NCBI RefSeq assembly: GCF_018143015.1
Contig: NC_054755.1
Coordinates: 8,239,124-8,303,123 of the forward strand
DNA: 64,000 nucleotides
Direction: 5' to 3'
From: Lytechinus variegatus
Taxonomy: Eukaryota; Echinodermata; Echinoidea; Temnopleuroida; Toxopneustidae
Below the pieces are notes generated by a model. It was given only the letters and a program-made list of their open reading frames with translations. It made no database searches and was not told where the DNA came from. A program made the translations under genes and the position numbers. This document shows positions 12,908-23,759 of the stretch, one piece after another. The number at the start of each line of letters is the position of its first letter. Position 1 is the stretch's first letter.

Positions 12908-13517
12908 TTAAAGGAGAATGAAACCTTTGGAACAAGGTAGCTTGTGTGAAAATAGAAAAATCAAAGAAACAGATCAACGAAAGTTTGAGAAAAATGAGAC
13001 AAAATGTGATGAGGAAGTTATGCATTTGAATATTGCGAATATTTTTGCGATCACTTATGATATGGAGATTCTGAAATTGGCAATGCGACAAAGATGTGTG
13101 ATGTCACTTATTGTGAACAACTCACCCCATTACTTTAGTATATATTTCACTTGAACTGCCTCTTATATCACATCTGTCAGTAGATCATTTGTTCTTTCTA
13201 TAGGAGGGCATATAATACAGATTTTTAAAGAATACATCAAGGATAAATAGTTTGTATCAACATAAGAAAAAGCAGAAAGATACATTTTGAGGGTATTTTA
13301 TAGTCCAGCAAAGGGAAAGTTGTTCACATGTACTTGTGACATCACACATCCTTGTCGCATTGCCAATAGGATCTCCATAGGACAGCGATTGCAATATTCA
13401 AATGCTCATAACTTTTTATTATTTGTCCGATTTTTTTCAAACTTTCTTTGTTCTTATTCTTTGATTTTTCTGTTTCGACACAAGCCTACTTGTTCTAAAG
13501 GTTTCATTCCTCTTTAA
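12908..13517. mobile_element. Long-TIR MITE flanked by TTAA (family A)
   Basis: The left end TTAAAGGAGAATGAAACCTT and right end, reverse-complemented TTAAAGAGGAATGAAACC, begin inverted arms of roughly 200 bp. The arms share AACAAG, GAAAAATCAAAGAA, GGAGATCC and GCAATGCGACAA-like stretches. There is no transposase. The TTAA at both ends suggests piggyBac-like target use; this is inference. Confidence 0.65.
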
Positions 13518-13567
13518 GTAAAATATAGAAAAAATAAAGAAGAAACAAAAATAACATCTACCCGTTT

Positions 13568-13700
13568 CTTGCAGCACCTTCCTCCCATCCCCTCTCTTTG
13601 AATTTAGTACCCCCCCCCCCTTCCCTCTCTATCTCTCTCTCTCTCTATTACTCTCTACCTTATATACAAGTGAGAGTAATGGTAAGATTACAATGTAAGC
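13568..13700. repeat. C-tract and CT-repeat block upstream of second GPCR gene
   Basis: This is the counterpart of the 6085-6260 block: poly-C at about 13609-13622, a CTCTCTATCT microsatellite, then AGTGAGAGTAATGG. It marks the left part of the duplicated unit. Confidence 0.5.
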
Positions 13701-13765
13701 CCATTGTTCTCGTTCACTTTAAGCATGCTGAATAAGAATATCAGAGCCTTAATCTGGTAACATAT

Positions 13766-13993
13766 ACACTCTAAAAACCCTGAGAAAATTTTTACCCAAT
13801 ACTGGGTAGAAAAGGAACATGCATATTTGCTGGATATTTTGTATTAACCCCATATTGGGCAAAATGCATGTTTTAATTGTAAATTTCAAGGCAACATTGC
13901 GTAAAATTTACAAAATATTTGGTATCTTTTTTATACCCAACCAACATGCATGTTCCATTTTACCCAATATTGAGTAAACTTTTTTTAAAGTGT
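13766..13993 (+). mobile_element. MITE with ACACTCTAAAAA ends, copy 1
   Basis: It starts ACACTCTAAAAACCC and ends CTTTTTTTAAAGTGT, with subterminal TTTACCCAATA/TGGG palindromes and an interior GGCAAAATGCATGTTTTAA. It aligns along its length with the reverse complement of 28808-29010. It was inserted upstream of the second GPCR gene after the tandem duplication, because no equivalent lies before gene 1. Confidence 0.7.
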
Positions 13994-14075
13994 AAAGATC
14001 AGGGGAAAGATTCTTGGCCATGTTTTTTTTTTTGTATTAAGAAGTTTTTATTTGTCAACAACTTCAATTCATACA

Positions 14076-14363
14076 TACACTGTTAGAAAATTTGTCCTTA
14101 AAATAAAAGAAGTTCCTGCAGCAGAGTCTCGAGAACACCTGTAATCTTACCAAATTGCGTAATCTTACAGGAAATTGGTATTGGGTGTACGGAACCTTAC
14201 AAATTTCCTTTAATAAAACACCCTTTTCCCCTTTTTAAACAGACCTGATCTGTTAAATTGCATAAAAATTCCTGTTTTATGAATTTACAGAATGATTCTG
14301 TGATTGCTCTTTGCAAAATAGTCTTTATTTTTTCTGTAAAATCAGGGTATTTTTAACAGTGTA
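14076..14363. mobile_element. MITE with TACACTGTTAGAAAA / TTTTTAACAGTGTA ends
   Basis: Terminal inverted repeats TACACTGTTAGAAAATTT and ATTTTTAACAGTGTA bound a gene-free 288-bp interior with several TTACAGGAAATT-like imperfect palindromes. TA lies at both ends. It is absent from the homologous region of GPCR gene 1. Confidence 0.6.
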
Positions 14364-14589
14364 CCATATACAAAATAAAATGCATAAGTCAGATACAATA
14401 TATCTTTACAAATTAATATATGAATACATAGTAAACTCATATAGTTTTTACATTTTCTCTTTTTTTCCTTGAGTGTTACAATAAAACGTAATAAAACTCA
14501 ACGTACTCAATTTTTTTCTAGTGTCAAAATATTCACAACATAACAGATTTTCCAAAAACACAAAACCAATCATTAATACCACCTATAGT

Positions 14590-14735
14590 CGAATTGAAGC
14601 CATTAACAAGGATTTTCCATACCCCCCCCCCCCCCTCCTCCGACACCTTGGCCTCATTCATCAAATATCTATCCTATAACATCAGCCTCAGGCCCTGAAC
14701 CCTACCTATCACCCCCCCCCCCCTTCCCGACCTTA
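14590..14735. repeat. Two poly-C tracts
   Basis: Runs of about 16 and 13 C sit within a C/T-rich stretch (14619-14641 and 14711-14725). No gene content. Confidence 0.6.
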
Positions 14736-14878
14736 AAGGAGTTTGAAAATAGCCATGTTTTGATTAAATATCGATTGATTTTATTACAAATCTATAATAC
14801 AATAATCGTAATATCAGCAACAAAAATTTAGATCAACAAAATTCATTGACCAGAAAGATTATTTTAAAGGAATGCAAA

Positions 14879-14925
14879 AGACCGCCATTGTGAGCAATCG
14901 AGCTTGATAATGATGGCGGTCTCGT
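14879..14925. repeat. Hairpin with AGACCGCCAT stem
   Basis: AGACCGCCAT and ATGGCGGTCT form a perfect 10-bp stem around a loop of about 24 nt, just upstream of the conserved 5' block of GPCR gene 2. Confidence 0.5.
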
Positions 14926-14958
14926 AAAAAACCCACGCTTTTACAGCTCGTCTTACAA

Positions 14959-15194
14959 TTTTATTGTGGAGTGTTAATGGATTATTTTCACAGGTAGGTA
15001 TTTTTGCAACAAATATGTATGACGTAGAGCCTGTATAATGGCCTATAAAATGTGTATTACAAAGGACTGTATAGTTGTCATCGAGGAAAGACCTTCAGGA
15101 GTATATGACCAGACGTGCAAATCGGACTTAGAGATAAGCAACATCGACTGCAGTGTGAGAAAAGGGTAATATTTTTTGTTAATTTGAAGTAAGT
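14959..15194 (+). promoter_or_regulatory. Conserved upstream block of GPCR gene 2, possible 5' UTR exon ending in GTAAGT
   Basis: It is homologous to 6371-6602 before gene 1: TTATTTTCACAGGTAGGTAT, ATGTATGACGT, GAAAGACCTT and a final GTAAGT donor at 15189. The donor would splice to the acceptor-like site at 17767, an intron of about 2.6 kb. No start codon context is proposed inside the block. Confidence 0.4.
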
Positions 15195-15876
15195 TTATAC
15201 CGTACTCCTATATAAATAAACCCTAAACTCACATATTACTTGTGTGTTGGAAAGGCTCTCGTCATTGGCAATTTAACCCATGAGCGAGATTTTGCAGCAA
15301 AGAGTGGCAGAGTCAGAAAGTTGTACGACTATACTCTATAGTAGAGGACTATACTCAACGGAAGAAAGAGGAAGAAGAAGAGTGAGTAGAGAATGTTCCA
15401 CACCGGTATGTCCAGCACATTTTTATATCTTTTTAAGCAAAAAGAAGCAATTTTGAATGTTTTATACATTATAAAATGCATTTATATTGAGCAAATAAGT
15501 GGACACGTTTTAAACATAATCAGGATATTTCGCGCAATTCCCTTCATAACCATATGGTCAATATAAAGAAAATGTCTTAGATTTACAATTCTTTGCATGA
15601 ATTATATAGGCCTCCATGGATTGTTCCCATTATTTCACTTTTGTGAAACATGTACTAAGTCAAATGTACAGACAACGTCCGATAACGGTAAAATGCATTA
15701 TTGCCTATAGCGTTTGATTGCTAATTCATACTCTAAAATGAAAATAAGTTTTTTTGAATGAATATCTTGAACGATGAAATGCCAAACTTAATCTCTATTT
15801 CCAAAAAGTGGAAAAATTTGTTTTATCCATCTTACTTTATTTTCCGTTACTTTGTGTAATATCTCTATTTTATAGT

Positions 15877-16329
15877 AATTGGCAATTTACCATTACGGTT
15901 TATTTCTCATTCGTCTAATGCCGAAATCGTCCAACTGCCAACTTCTACAACTATTAACTACGACTATCATTTTGGTCTACCAACAGTTCTTCCACTCACC
16001 ACTTGGTCTACTTTCATTTGGTCTAATGCCATTCCGTCTAATAACCAGTTGGTCCAATCGTCATTTAGTCCATATACCATTCGGTCTAATTGGACTAACT
16101 GTCAAATTGTGCAAAATGAATGAAAATGAAATGGACATTGGACCAACTCATGAGACAAAATGGTCCTAGACGAAATGGGGATTAGACGAAGTGATGAATG
16201 GACCAATGGTTAATGGACCAAAATGGCTGCTAGACGAAATGTTGGACGGAATGGTATTAGACTAAATGAAAGTATACCATGTGGTGAATGGACGAGTTGG
16301 CAGTAGACGAAATGGCAATTTGCCATTCT
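15877..16329. mobile_element. Palindromic MITE built of TTCGTCTA-type short repeats
   Basis: Ends AATTGGCAATTTACCATT and AATGGCAATTTGCCATT are inverted copies. The left arm repeats ATTCGTCTAAT / TTGGTCTACT / TTGGTCCA units, while the right arm has the complementary TAGACGAAATGG / TGGACCAA units. The whole element can fold back on itself. No open gene is present. Confidence 0.65.
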
Positions 16330-17065
16330 GATTTATATTCGATAAATATTTAAGATACAAGCAATCCTGCAGGGTACAACATAAAACTTTATGCCTATCT
16401 GACTGTCGTAAGACCACATCGAATAATAGAAAATAATATAATAATACCTCCGATCCAATCCGCCGATATAACATAATAACCTTTACAGATTAGAATAGCC
16501 ATTTATTTTGTTTAACAACATTTAATAGGCCTATATACCCGTCATGAGCTGACAAAAAGCCTTTTATAAGCTTTAAAATTACGATGGACGTATTACCAAA
16601 CATTTCTATTGTTAAACTTCGGGCGTGACGGATGAATGATTTAGTGGGCAGTGTTAAAAGGTGGAACACCATGACGAGAATATATAGGAACATACTGTAT
16701 TTTCAAGGCCAAGGTTCATCAGGATCAGAATTATGATGTAGGCCTATACACGGTTATAGAGTGAGAAAGGGATGAACATACCTTGACTGAAGGAGGCTTT
16801 ACACTACTATTTCTTTGCTCTTTTATTATCGCGTTTTCGCTATAAACGATTCATTTACATAAAGAGAAAAATTTAAGCTTGGTATAAAATTAAAATGAAT
16901 GTGCGTATTATAGCTAGCCTTCTCGTGTAATAATGTAATACCGATCGAAGCAGGACTAGTAAGTTATTATCAATGACATCATTGGTTGGTGTGGAATTGG
17001 TTTCGTTGGTTTGGCTCCAGCAAAAGGGTATTTGATCGTTGACTTTTTTAAAGGTATTTTGTAAA

Positions 17066-17335
17066 CCGGACATGGTGGCTCAGTGGTATAGAGCGTCCGC
17101 CTCATGAACGGGAGATCGTGGGTTCGATCCTCGGCCGAGTGATACCAAAGACTTATAAAAAATGTGACGTTCTGCCTTCTTGCTAGGCGCTCAGCATTTA
17201 GATTGGAGAAGGGTAAAATAATATATTATGTTATGTAGGGCCCTCTGGTAGAACAGTTTCCTAATTGAAGTGGCTACTCTGGGTAATTAAAATGTTATTA
17301 TTGTTGTTTATTATTATCATCATCATCATTATTGA
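17066..17335 (+). mobile_element. tRNA-derived SINE
   Basis: A box TGGCTCAGTGGTATAGAGCG and B box GGGTTCGATCC are present, with a body to about 17300 and an ATT/ATC microsatellite tail. It lies in the inferred long first intron of GPCR gene 2. Confidence 0.65.
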
Positions 17336-17671
17336 TTATGATAATTACTGCAAAGTTACTTTGAATTATTTATATATTTCAACGTTATGGGCATAGTTAA
17401 ACAACTTCTAAAGTTCCAATTTCATCTACGAGGCCTAAATTATTTATTTTCGCATAAAAGTTTCTTCTTGCGTCTGATAAACACAAATTTTAAAACACAC
17501 ACTCCTTTAATCAGCTAGTCTTCATCTTTTTTTAAAACTAATTTGAGTAATTTGCTTCATGTAATATGAGGGCATACTCGAATTATTAAAAAATATTTAC
17601 AATTACAAACTGAGGATGATGATAAACTTATGAGTTCATTCTGTCTTTGTTAACAGTATGGCAAAAGAGAC

Positions 17672-17708
17672 GGATGGATAGATAGATAGATAGATAGATA
17701 GGCAGATA
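17672..17708. repeat. GATA microsatellite
   Basis: About seven GATA units with flanking GGCAGATAGG, shortly before the first coding exon of GPCR gene 2. Confidence 0.8.
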
Positions 17709-17791
17709 GGTGTAGGAAATTTGTAAAGCTTGAATTGCCCAAATTTTTTAAACTCTTTTCAATTTAGAAAAACCACAACCTTCGGAGCACG

Positions 17792-20700
17792 ATGGCTTTA
17801 CGAACCATCTTGATGGCGACGACGATGACGACTCTGCTGGACGTCATCGTTGGGCAGACGACATCGATGCCCCTTCCTCCTCCACTCCCTACCTTTCAAG
17901 AAGAAGCATTCCCGGTCTCGATCCCGATACGACTGACAACACCTATGTGTAAGTCTATCGGCAGCAGTTTTTGCACTACTTTGTATCTTTGATATTTTCC
18001 CGAATTTTCAATCCAGAGTCCAGTAACCATGGTAACACAAATGTTAGTAATCGATCACTAACGATTTTCACGATTCATTATAAATTGTGGTCAATGCATT
18101 TAATTGTAAACAAATGTTCTACGATAAGTGTGACACATATCAAGTACATAAATGAGTTCACAATCGTATCTGACATTCAAATCAGTACAAACTGTTTGGG
18201 ATTATTAATGCAATATTCTAACCTTAAAGGAAGCACGGTAAATATAGTGTGCAAGACATATTTGACATCATTATGTTGCTTCCCTTGTAAATCATGTGAA
18301 TACAAGGTTCAGACTGTGGTCTATTACTGCATTGATTTCAATTAGATCGAATGATTGAAGTTAAGACGCATACTTCACAAATTTCACAAAAAAGAACCAT
18401 TAAAACATGCAATTGAATTATACGCTAAACTGATGGGATTAAAACTATTAAGGCATCACTCCAAATCTGGGTTCATTTCAACCATGTTTTGTTTATTTGT
18501 TTATGTATTGATATATTCATATTCCACAAAACCTCAAAGTACATTTCATAATAAATCATTTTTACAATGAAAAGATGCATCAACTGTATAACACATGCAG
18601 GATTGAAACGTACCAATGAAATGAAAAAAGTGGAAGGGCCTATTGAAAAGCAAAGCTTATAAGATGTAGACCCGGCCCCTATCATAGTTTTATTAAAGGG
18701 TAATATAAACATGATAAAGGTAAAGGTAATATTCAAGGACAAAGCTACCAAAATACATTTAATAATATACTTAAAACTCATCTTTTTAAATCTTGTATTG
18801 ATCATATAATATGTTCATTGGCCAATTTGATGATATTTCTTTATTCATGACCTGATGAAAACTAGTTGTAAATTGTAATATTAGTTTTGATACATATTGT
18901 TGTGCAAAGTATTTCTATTTTTATTCCCTTTATGGTTCATATTTCCTTCCTCTTAACCGCTTAGAGGCAATTTGCGAATTTGCGGTATATAAAATTATTA
19001 TTATTATTATTATTATTATCACCAAAAGAGACAATTGGCGACCAATTAGGATGAGCAAAATAATTGTTATTTAGCTGAATGATACCGTTTTTAGCTGTTT
19101 ATTTAGCAGTGGTAGAAACAAAAACTACATTATTTTTCATAATGGAGCATTGTGGCCGATGGATAAATCCCGGTCTATGAAATAGAGGGTTGTGGGTTCG
19201 AATCCCAGCCATAGCGTAATTTCCTTCAGCAAGAAATTGATCGAAATAATGCTGCGTTCAACTTAGGTGAAGTAAGTGGGTGTCTGACAGGAACTTATTC
19301 TTTGAAAATGATTGTGCGCTTGCAATATGCTTGCAAGCGAGGGTAATAATATTGAAGTCCTCTGGTTATTACAATTCCTAGAGAAGGGTACGTTGCATGC
19401 GACTTAGAAGAACTACATATTACTTTCTTTATCATTATTCATAATCCTTTTTGTTTTTCTCATATACAGTTTACGTGGGAACACAAGGAGTAGCAGCACC
19501 ATTTGATCTCAATCCTTACCGTACAACAATAGCCCCACCCTATTCTCCAAGAACGGAACTCGTCATCGAGTGTCCTTATGGCTTCGATCAGATCTCAACC
19601 CCTTGCGGATCACCAGAGAAAGAACTACTTTGGCCGGAATGCGACGCTGCAACTCTACACGTGATGCATAGATTCAGTATAGACGGGTACGATTATTGTC
19701 TGGACGCTGTTCCTACAATCCTTGGATACCTGGGGCCCTCTGCCACCGATGACGGCAACGAAACGACTACCCTCAGATTTCCAGTTGTTACTATTAACTG
19801 GCGGGGCATGATCAATATTACAAACGACCATCGTATGCAGAATGGCATAGACACTGCACTAGATGAGGGGCTTATAAGTAACGTCTGGACCAGACCTTGT
19901 GCAGATTTCATCGAGTACGGGGTAACATGTTCACTGAATGCAGACCACAATGACTCGATTTCGTCCTTGCCCGCAGGGGCAGATTGTGACGAAGAGTATT
20001 TCGTTGGTGACCGGGAAGCTTTCATGCCAGTCTGGCATAATGGATCGTTCCTTCTCTTCTTCAATGGAACCTACGTTACACCATCTTGGTGGAGTGGTAG
20101 ATCTACCTTCGACATCGTCCGGTCGAACCCATTCGATTTTAGTCGTCAAGATAAAACACAAGAACTAAGAGTGTGTGGTGTACAAAAGGCGATGATCAAC
20201 TGCCACATCATCCTATCAGAAGATCAGTATCTTCTCAAAGACAGTGTTAATTCGACTGCCGTCATATACAACGGAACAGAATATCAAGAAGACTTGTTTG
20301 AATACGTGTCCAACAACTCTATCAGAATCTGCATTATCCATGATAACTTTTCCACTGTTCAGGAAGGAATAGACGAAAACATGAAGCCAGAACCTGTGAA
20401 TGTCCAGTTAATCTATAGCCATGTTCTGTTCGCAATATCAACATTGTGTCTGGTTTTATTGGTCGGAACCTACTTGATATTTTCTGAACTTCGGAACTTC
20501 CAGGGATGCGCCATTCTGACCTTTGCTGTAACTTTGCTGATTTCCCAAATTTGTCTCCAGTATGTCGCTCCTTATGCACGTCGCACAACGGCTCTGTGCC
20601 AGGTTGTGGCGGTTCTTGCGCATTTTACGCTTCTGTGTGCTTTTGCCTGGATGACTCTTCTTGCATTTGACCTGTGCCGAAGCTTCAAAGGAACCCAGAC

Positions 20701-21802
20701 CCGCACACACCACAGCCCTAACAGTCGTCTCAGACGCTACGCTCGGTATTCACTGGTCGGATGGGGTGTGCCACTTCTTCTAGTAATTGTCTCCCTTGGA
20801 CTGCATTTCACGGAAAATGATATACTCCCGCTCGAGTACGGATCAGGGAGAAATTGTTGGGTGTATCCAGTTCTTTCCAACATTGTCTTTTTCATTGGTC
20901 CAATCGTGTTGTCCTTGGTTGCCAATGTCGTTCTCTTCGCCATCACTGTTGTTAGTATTTGCAGGACGACAAAGATGACCAGGAGTACCCTCCGAAAGGA
21001 CGGATCACAAAGGAATGTGATAGCTGAACTGCTCATCTATTTCAAGGTAATTTCATAGGTAGCTTATTTCATTAAAATCATGATATACAGTGATATCGAA
21101 TCCTACTGACCTGAGATGATACTGTATTCGGGGTCCTGAACTGTCAAGGACTAAGTGATGCAAAGGATCATTTTGATCTCTCCACTTGTCTTACAAAATA
21201 TTTATAAATATGAGTATTCAAATTCGCCCAAATTTTGCTAAATTATTCTCAATTTCTCAGTAGGTCCTATCATAACTGAGCTATATACGTCCAATTCCCC
21301 TAATCGCTTTCTTCTTTAATTTCCTCCTTATTTATATTCTACGTTTTCGTCTCTTTCTTATTCCATTGAAACTATTTCTGCTCAATCAATTTTCTCTCTT
21401 GTCCTTCGTCTTCCGTATCCTGCCTGTCTTCATCTTTGTTTTCCCTTGCTTGACTCTTCCTTGATAACCGTCCTCTTCCTCGTCTTTTCACTCCTCGATT
21501 CATCTTTTTTTTATAAATATGTTTCACCCTCCTCTTTCATTCCTTCGTTCTTCCTCTCCTCCATAAAGATATCTTGTCTAATGGGATTCAGCTGGTTGTT
21601 TGGTCTGATAGCCGCCCTGGGTACGACGCCAGCTCTCTGGTACATCTTCATAACGGTCAATGGTCTCCAAGGCATTTCGGTCTTTTTCTCCTTCGGCCTC
21701 AATGCCAGGGTAAGAAAATTATGGAGGAAAAGGATGGCACCATCAAAGTCAGGGTCGAGCAGTGGAAGCTCTCACAAGACCAAGAAGACCAGTTCTGTGT
21801 AG
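17792..21802 (+). CDS. Methuselah-like family B (secretin-type) GPCR, paralog 2
   Basis: Coding exons 17792-17948, 19470-21046 and 21569-21802 join in frame (phases 1 and 0) to 655 aa, with exon structure identical to the upstream paralog and a final exon of exactly the same length (234 nt). The signal peptide ends near VIVGQ. The Cys-rich ectodomain is glycosylation-rich and again lacks a visible GPS. The 7TM region carries AFDLCRSFKG, YSLVGWGVP, NCWVYPVLSN and ISCLMGFSWLFG. Compared by eye with paralog 1, the 7TM part differs at only about twenty positions, whereas the ectodomain differs at roughly a quarter of positions. That suggests ectodomain divergence or gene conversion over the 7TM. 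Intron 1 has grown to 1.5 kb and contains a LINE tail and a SINE. Ligand unknown. Confidence 0.85.
18740..19020 (+). mobile_element. LINE 3' end remnant with ATT tail
   Basis: 18760-18812 reads YLKTHLFKSCIDHI and a stop, a typical LINE ORF2 terminus. A short 3' UTR follows, ending GGTATATAAAATTATTATT with a run of about ten ATT units. It lies inside intron 1 of GPCR gene 2. Confidence 0.5.
19148..19330 (+). mobile_element. Degenerate tRNA-derived SINE
   Basis: B box GGGTTCGAATCCCAGCC and GTAATTTCCTTCAGCAAGAA match the family at 2624. The head and body are eroded. It sits about 140 bp before exon 2 of GPCR gene 2. Confidence 0.6.
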
Positions 21803-22900
21803 TGGGGTTTCCTGCAACTTACGTACTCTAACTTAGGGGTCTGCAGTCTACTCTATAAAGTGATAAATTCATCATCTGAAGTTCTATCAACGTGTATCCA
21901 TTTGATGCGAGACATGTTTGGTGATCAGGTGGATGTCTTTTGCCATATTCCTACAGGGCACCGTATAAGCGTAATCCGATTAGATCAAAACTATGGATAA
22001 ATCCAATAACGGAGAGTTTGGTTAAGACCAGAACGGTCATCTCCCTTTAGTGATCTGTCTGAATACTTGATCTTTGTTGAAGCTTTTAAAGAATTATAAA
22101 AAAAAAAAATGTCTGAAGATCAGTTCAGTAATATTCTATTGTAGGGGCAACGTCAAACTGACACTCAATGTAACGATCTACAGGTGCAGAAGATCACAGA
22201 AAGTTTTAAGTAATTTTGTCTATTGATGTAAACATTTGTATTACGTTTCTCAAAATTTTACCGCAGGACAAGGCACTTTTAAGGCTAAAACAATATTTGG
22301 TTGTAATCGACCTATATGAAGTGGGGCCGACTATTTTTTAAAATTAGTATTTTATTTGTTAACTATTTAAAACCAAAAACACGTCAAAATTTTTCATCTA
22401 AAGGTTGTTTCCTTGATAAACTAGCAGCGAGCATCAAAATAATGTAGAGATAAAGGGTGATCACCCTGTAAGGTGGGACGCGTGCATGTTGCTTAGCATT
22501 TTGGTAGCACAGGCGACCAAATCTATGCAAAAAAAATATTAACTAACAGTGATCGTTGCTCGCCAATGACCTCTGATCGACACTTTATCACTACTACGTA
22601 GTTTTATTTGATTTAATGGAATAAGTTTTACTCTGTCAATTAATAAAATATAACCATAAATTGTCTTGCATCCTATTTCCTTCTTGTGTATTTGCTGTTT
22701 TGAATGATTCTCATCTGGGCTCTTCGAAGAGCGAGTACCCTCACATATTAAGTGTCGATTTCCGCTATGGAGCACCCATCCCTCTTGGTGGCATCAGGGA
22801 TATGGTTGTTCCATATCCCTGGTGGCATGGACCTATCTCTTTTTTTTGCGTTTGACATGATGGAGGGTTGAATGTTGATTACGTTTCCGTGGTCAAGAAT
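21803..22900. other. No gene seen downstream of GPCR gene 2
   Basis: This is AT-rich, gene-free sequence that presumably includes the 3' UTR of GPCR gene 2. I could not choose a polyadenylation site. Confidence 0.4.
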
Positions 22901-22919
22901 CATGCATGGTTTTAAAAAA

Positions 22920-22998
22920 CGTCTCTGCCAGAAATCGAACTCGGACCCCCAGCTTTGAACTCCAGTGCCTTAACCACTAAACCATATAGACGGGTTAG
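22920..22998 (-). mobile_element. tRNA-like SINE head or tRNA pseudogene
   Basis: The minus strand reads ATGGTTTAGTGGTTAAGGCA (A box), then GGTCCGAGTTCGATTTCTGG (B box). The acceptor stem has mismatches, so it is not called an active tRNA gene. Confidence 0.5.
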
Positions 22999-23159
22999 TG
23001 GCTAGGGCGACCCCGATCCGATTGACCTTCCGATAAATAGATCATAATAGCCGTAGAGGATAACGAATGAAAAAAATAGGCCTATCGAAGGTTATATTCG
23101 AAAGGATCAAACTAACACTCGGACTTCAAACAGCTTAGAGAAGTTGCAATTTGCTATAT

Positions 23160-23320
23160 ATATTTAACTTTGCCGTGATGACAACTACAGTGGTACATGT
23201 AACAGGGTTTAGCAGCTCATCAAAATCAAGGTTACCATTGAAGTTGCCATCAGTAAACATGGCAAAGGCAAATTCACAATTATGTCGTAAATCTTTGTGA
23301 AATGGGCCCATGGACTGGAA
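23160..23320. mobile_element. Decayed foldback related to 55191-55350
   Basis: AACTTTGCCGTGATGACAAC, then CAGCTCATCAAAATCAAGGT and GTTGCCATCAGTAAACATGG, follow the order of the well-preserved foldback at 55191-55350, but with many substitutions. It ends near GTGAAATGGGCCC. Confidence 0.4.
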
Positions 23321-23477
23321 ATCTTTAAAATTTTACTTTGTTTTCACCTGCTGTTTGGAACCAAATTTCAATCAGTCATTCTATTATCAATAATTTCACT
23401 CAGATATACAAGTATTCTTGCTATCGATATTTGTGTATAAGTTACAATTTCACAAAGCTTCGAATCATGTACATATA

Positions 23478-23757
23478 ATAATAATACCAACATGCTTGTA
23501 TAGCGAACATCACTGCCAAATGCGTCCATATGCGGTTTACTGGATATTGTTACCCTGGCTTTAGCCCCGCAGCCTTTTACAACGCGGTGGCATTTCTAGG
23601 AATAAATTCCTGCCAGGTACCCATTTCCCTCACCTGGGTCGAGTGCAGCACAATATGGATAAATATCTTGCCGAAGGTAATTTCGCCATGGCTGGGATTC
23701 GAACCCAATACCCTCTGTTTTCAGAAGACTAATCCACTTGGCCACAACGCTATATAA
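23478..23757 (-). mobile_element. tRNA-derived SINE (family of 2624)
   Basis: The minus strand carries B box GGGTTCGAATCCCAGCCATG, CGAAATTACCTTCGGCAAGA, and the body core CACCTGGGTCGAGTGCAGCA seen on the plus strand. The tail is at the low-coordinate end near an AATAATA run. Confidence 0.75.
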
Positions 23758-23759
23758 TA

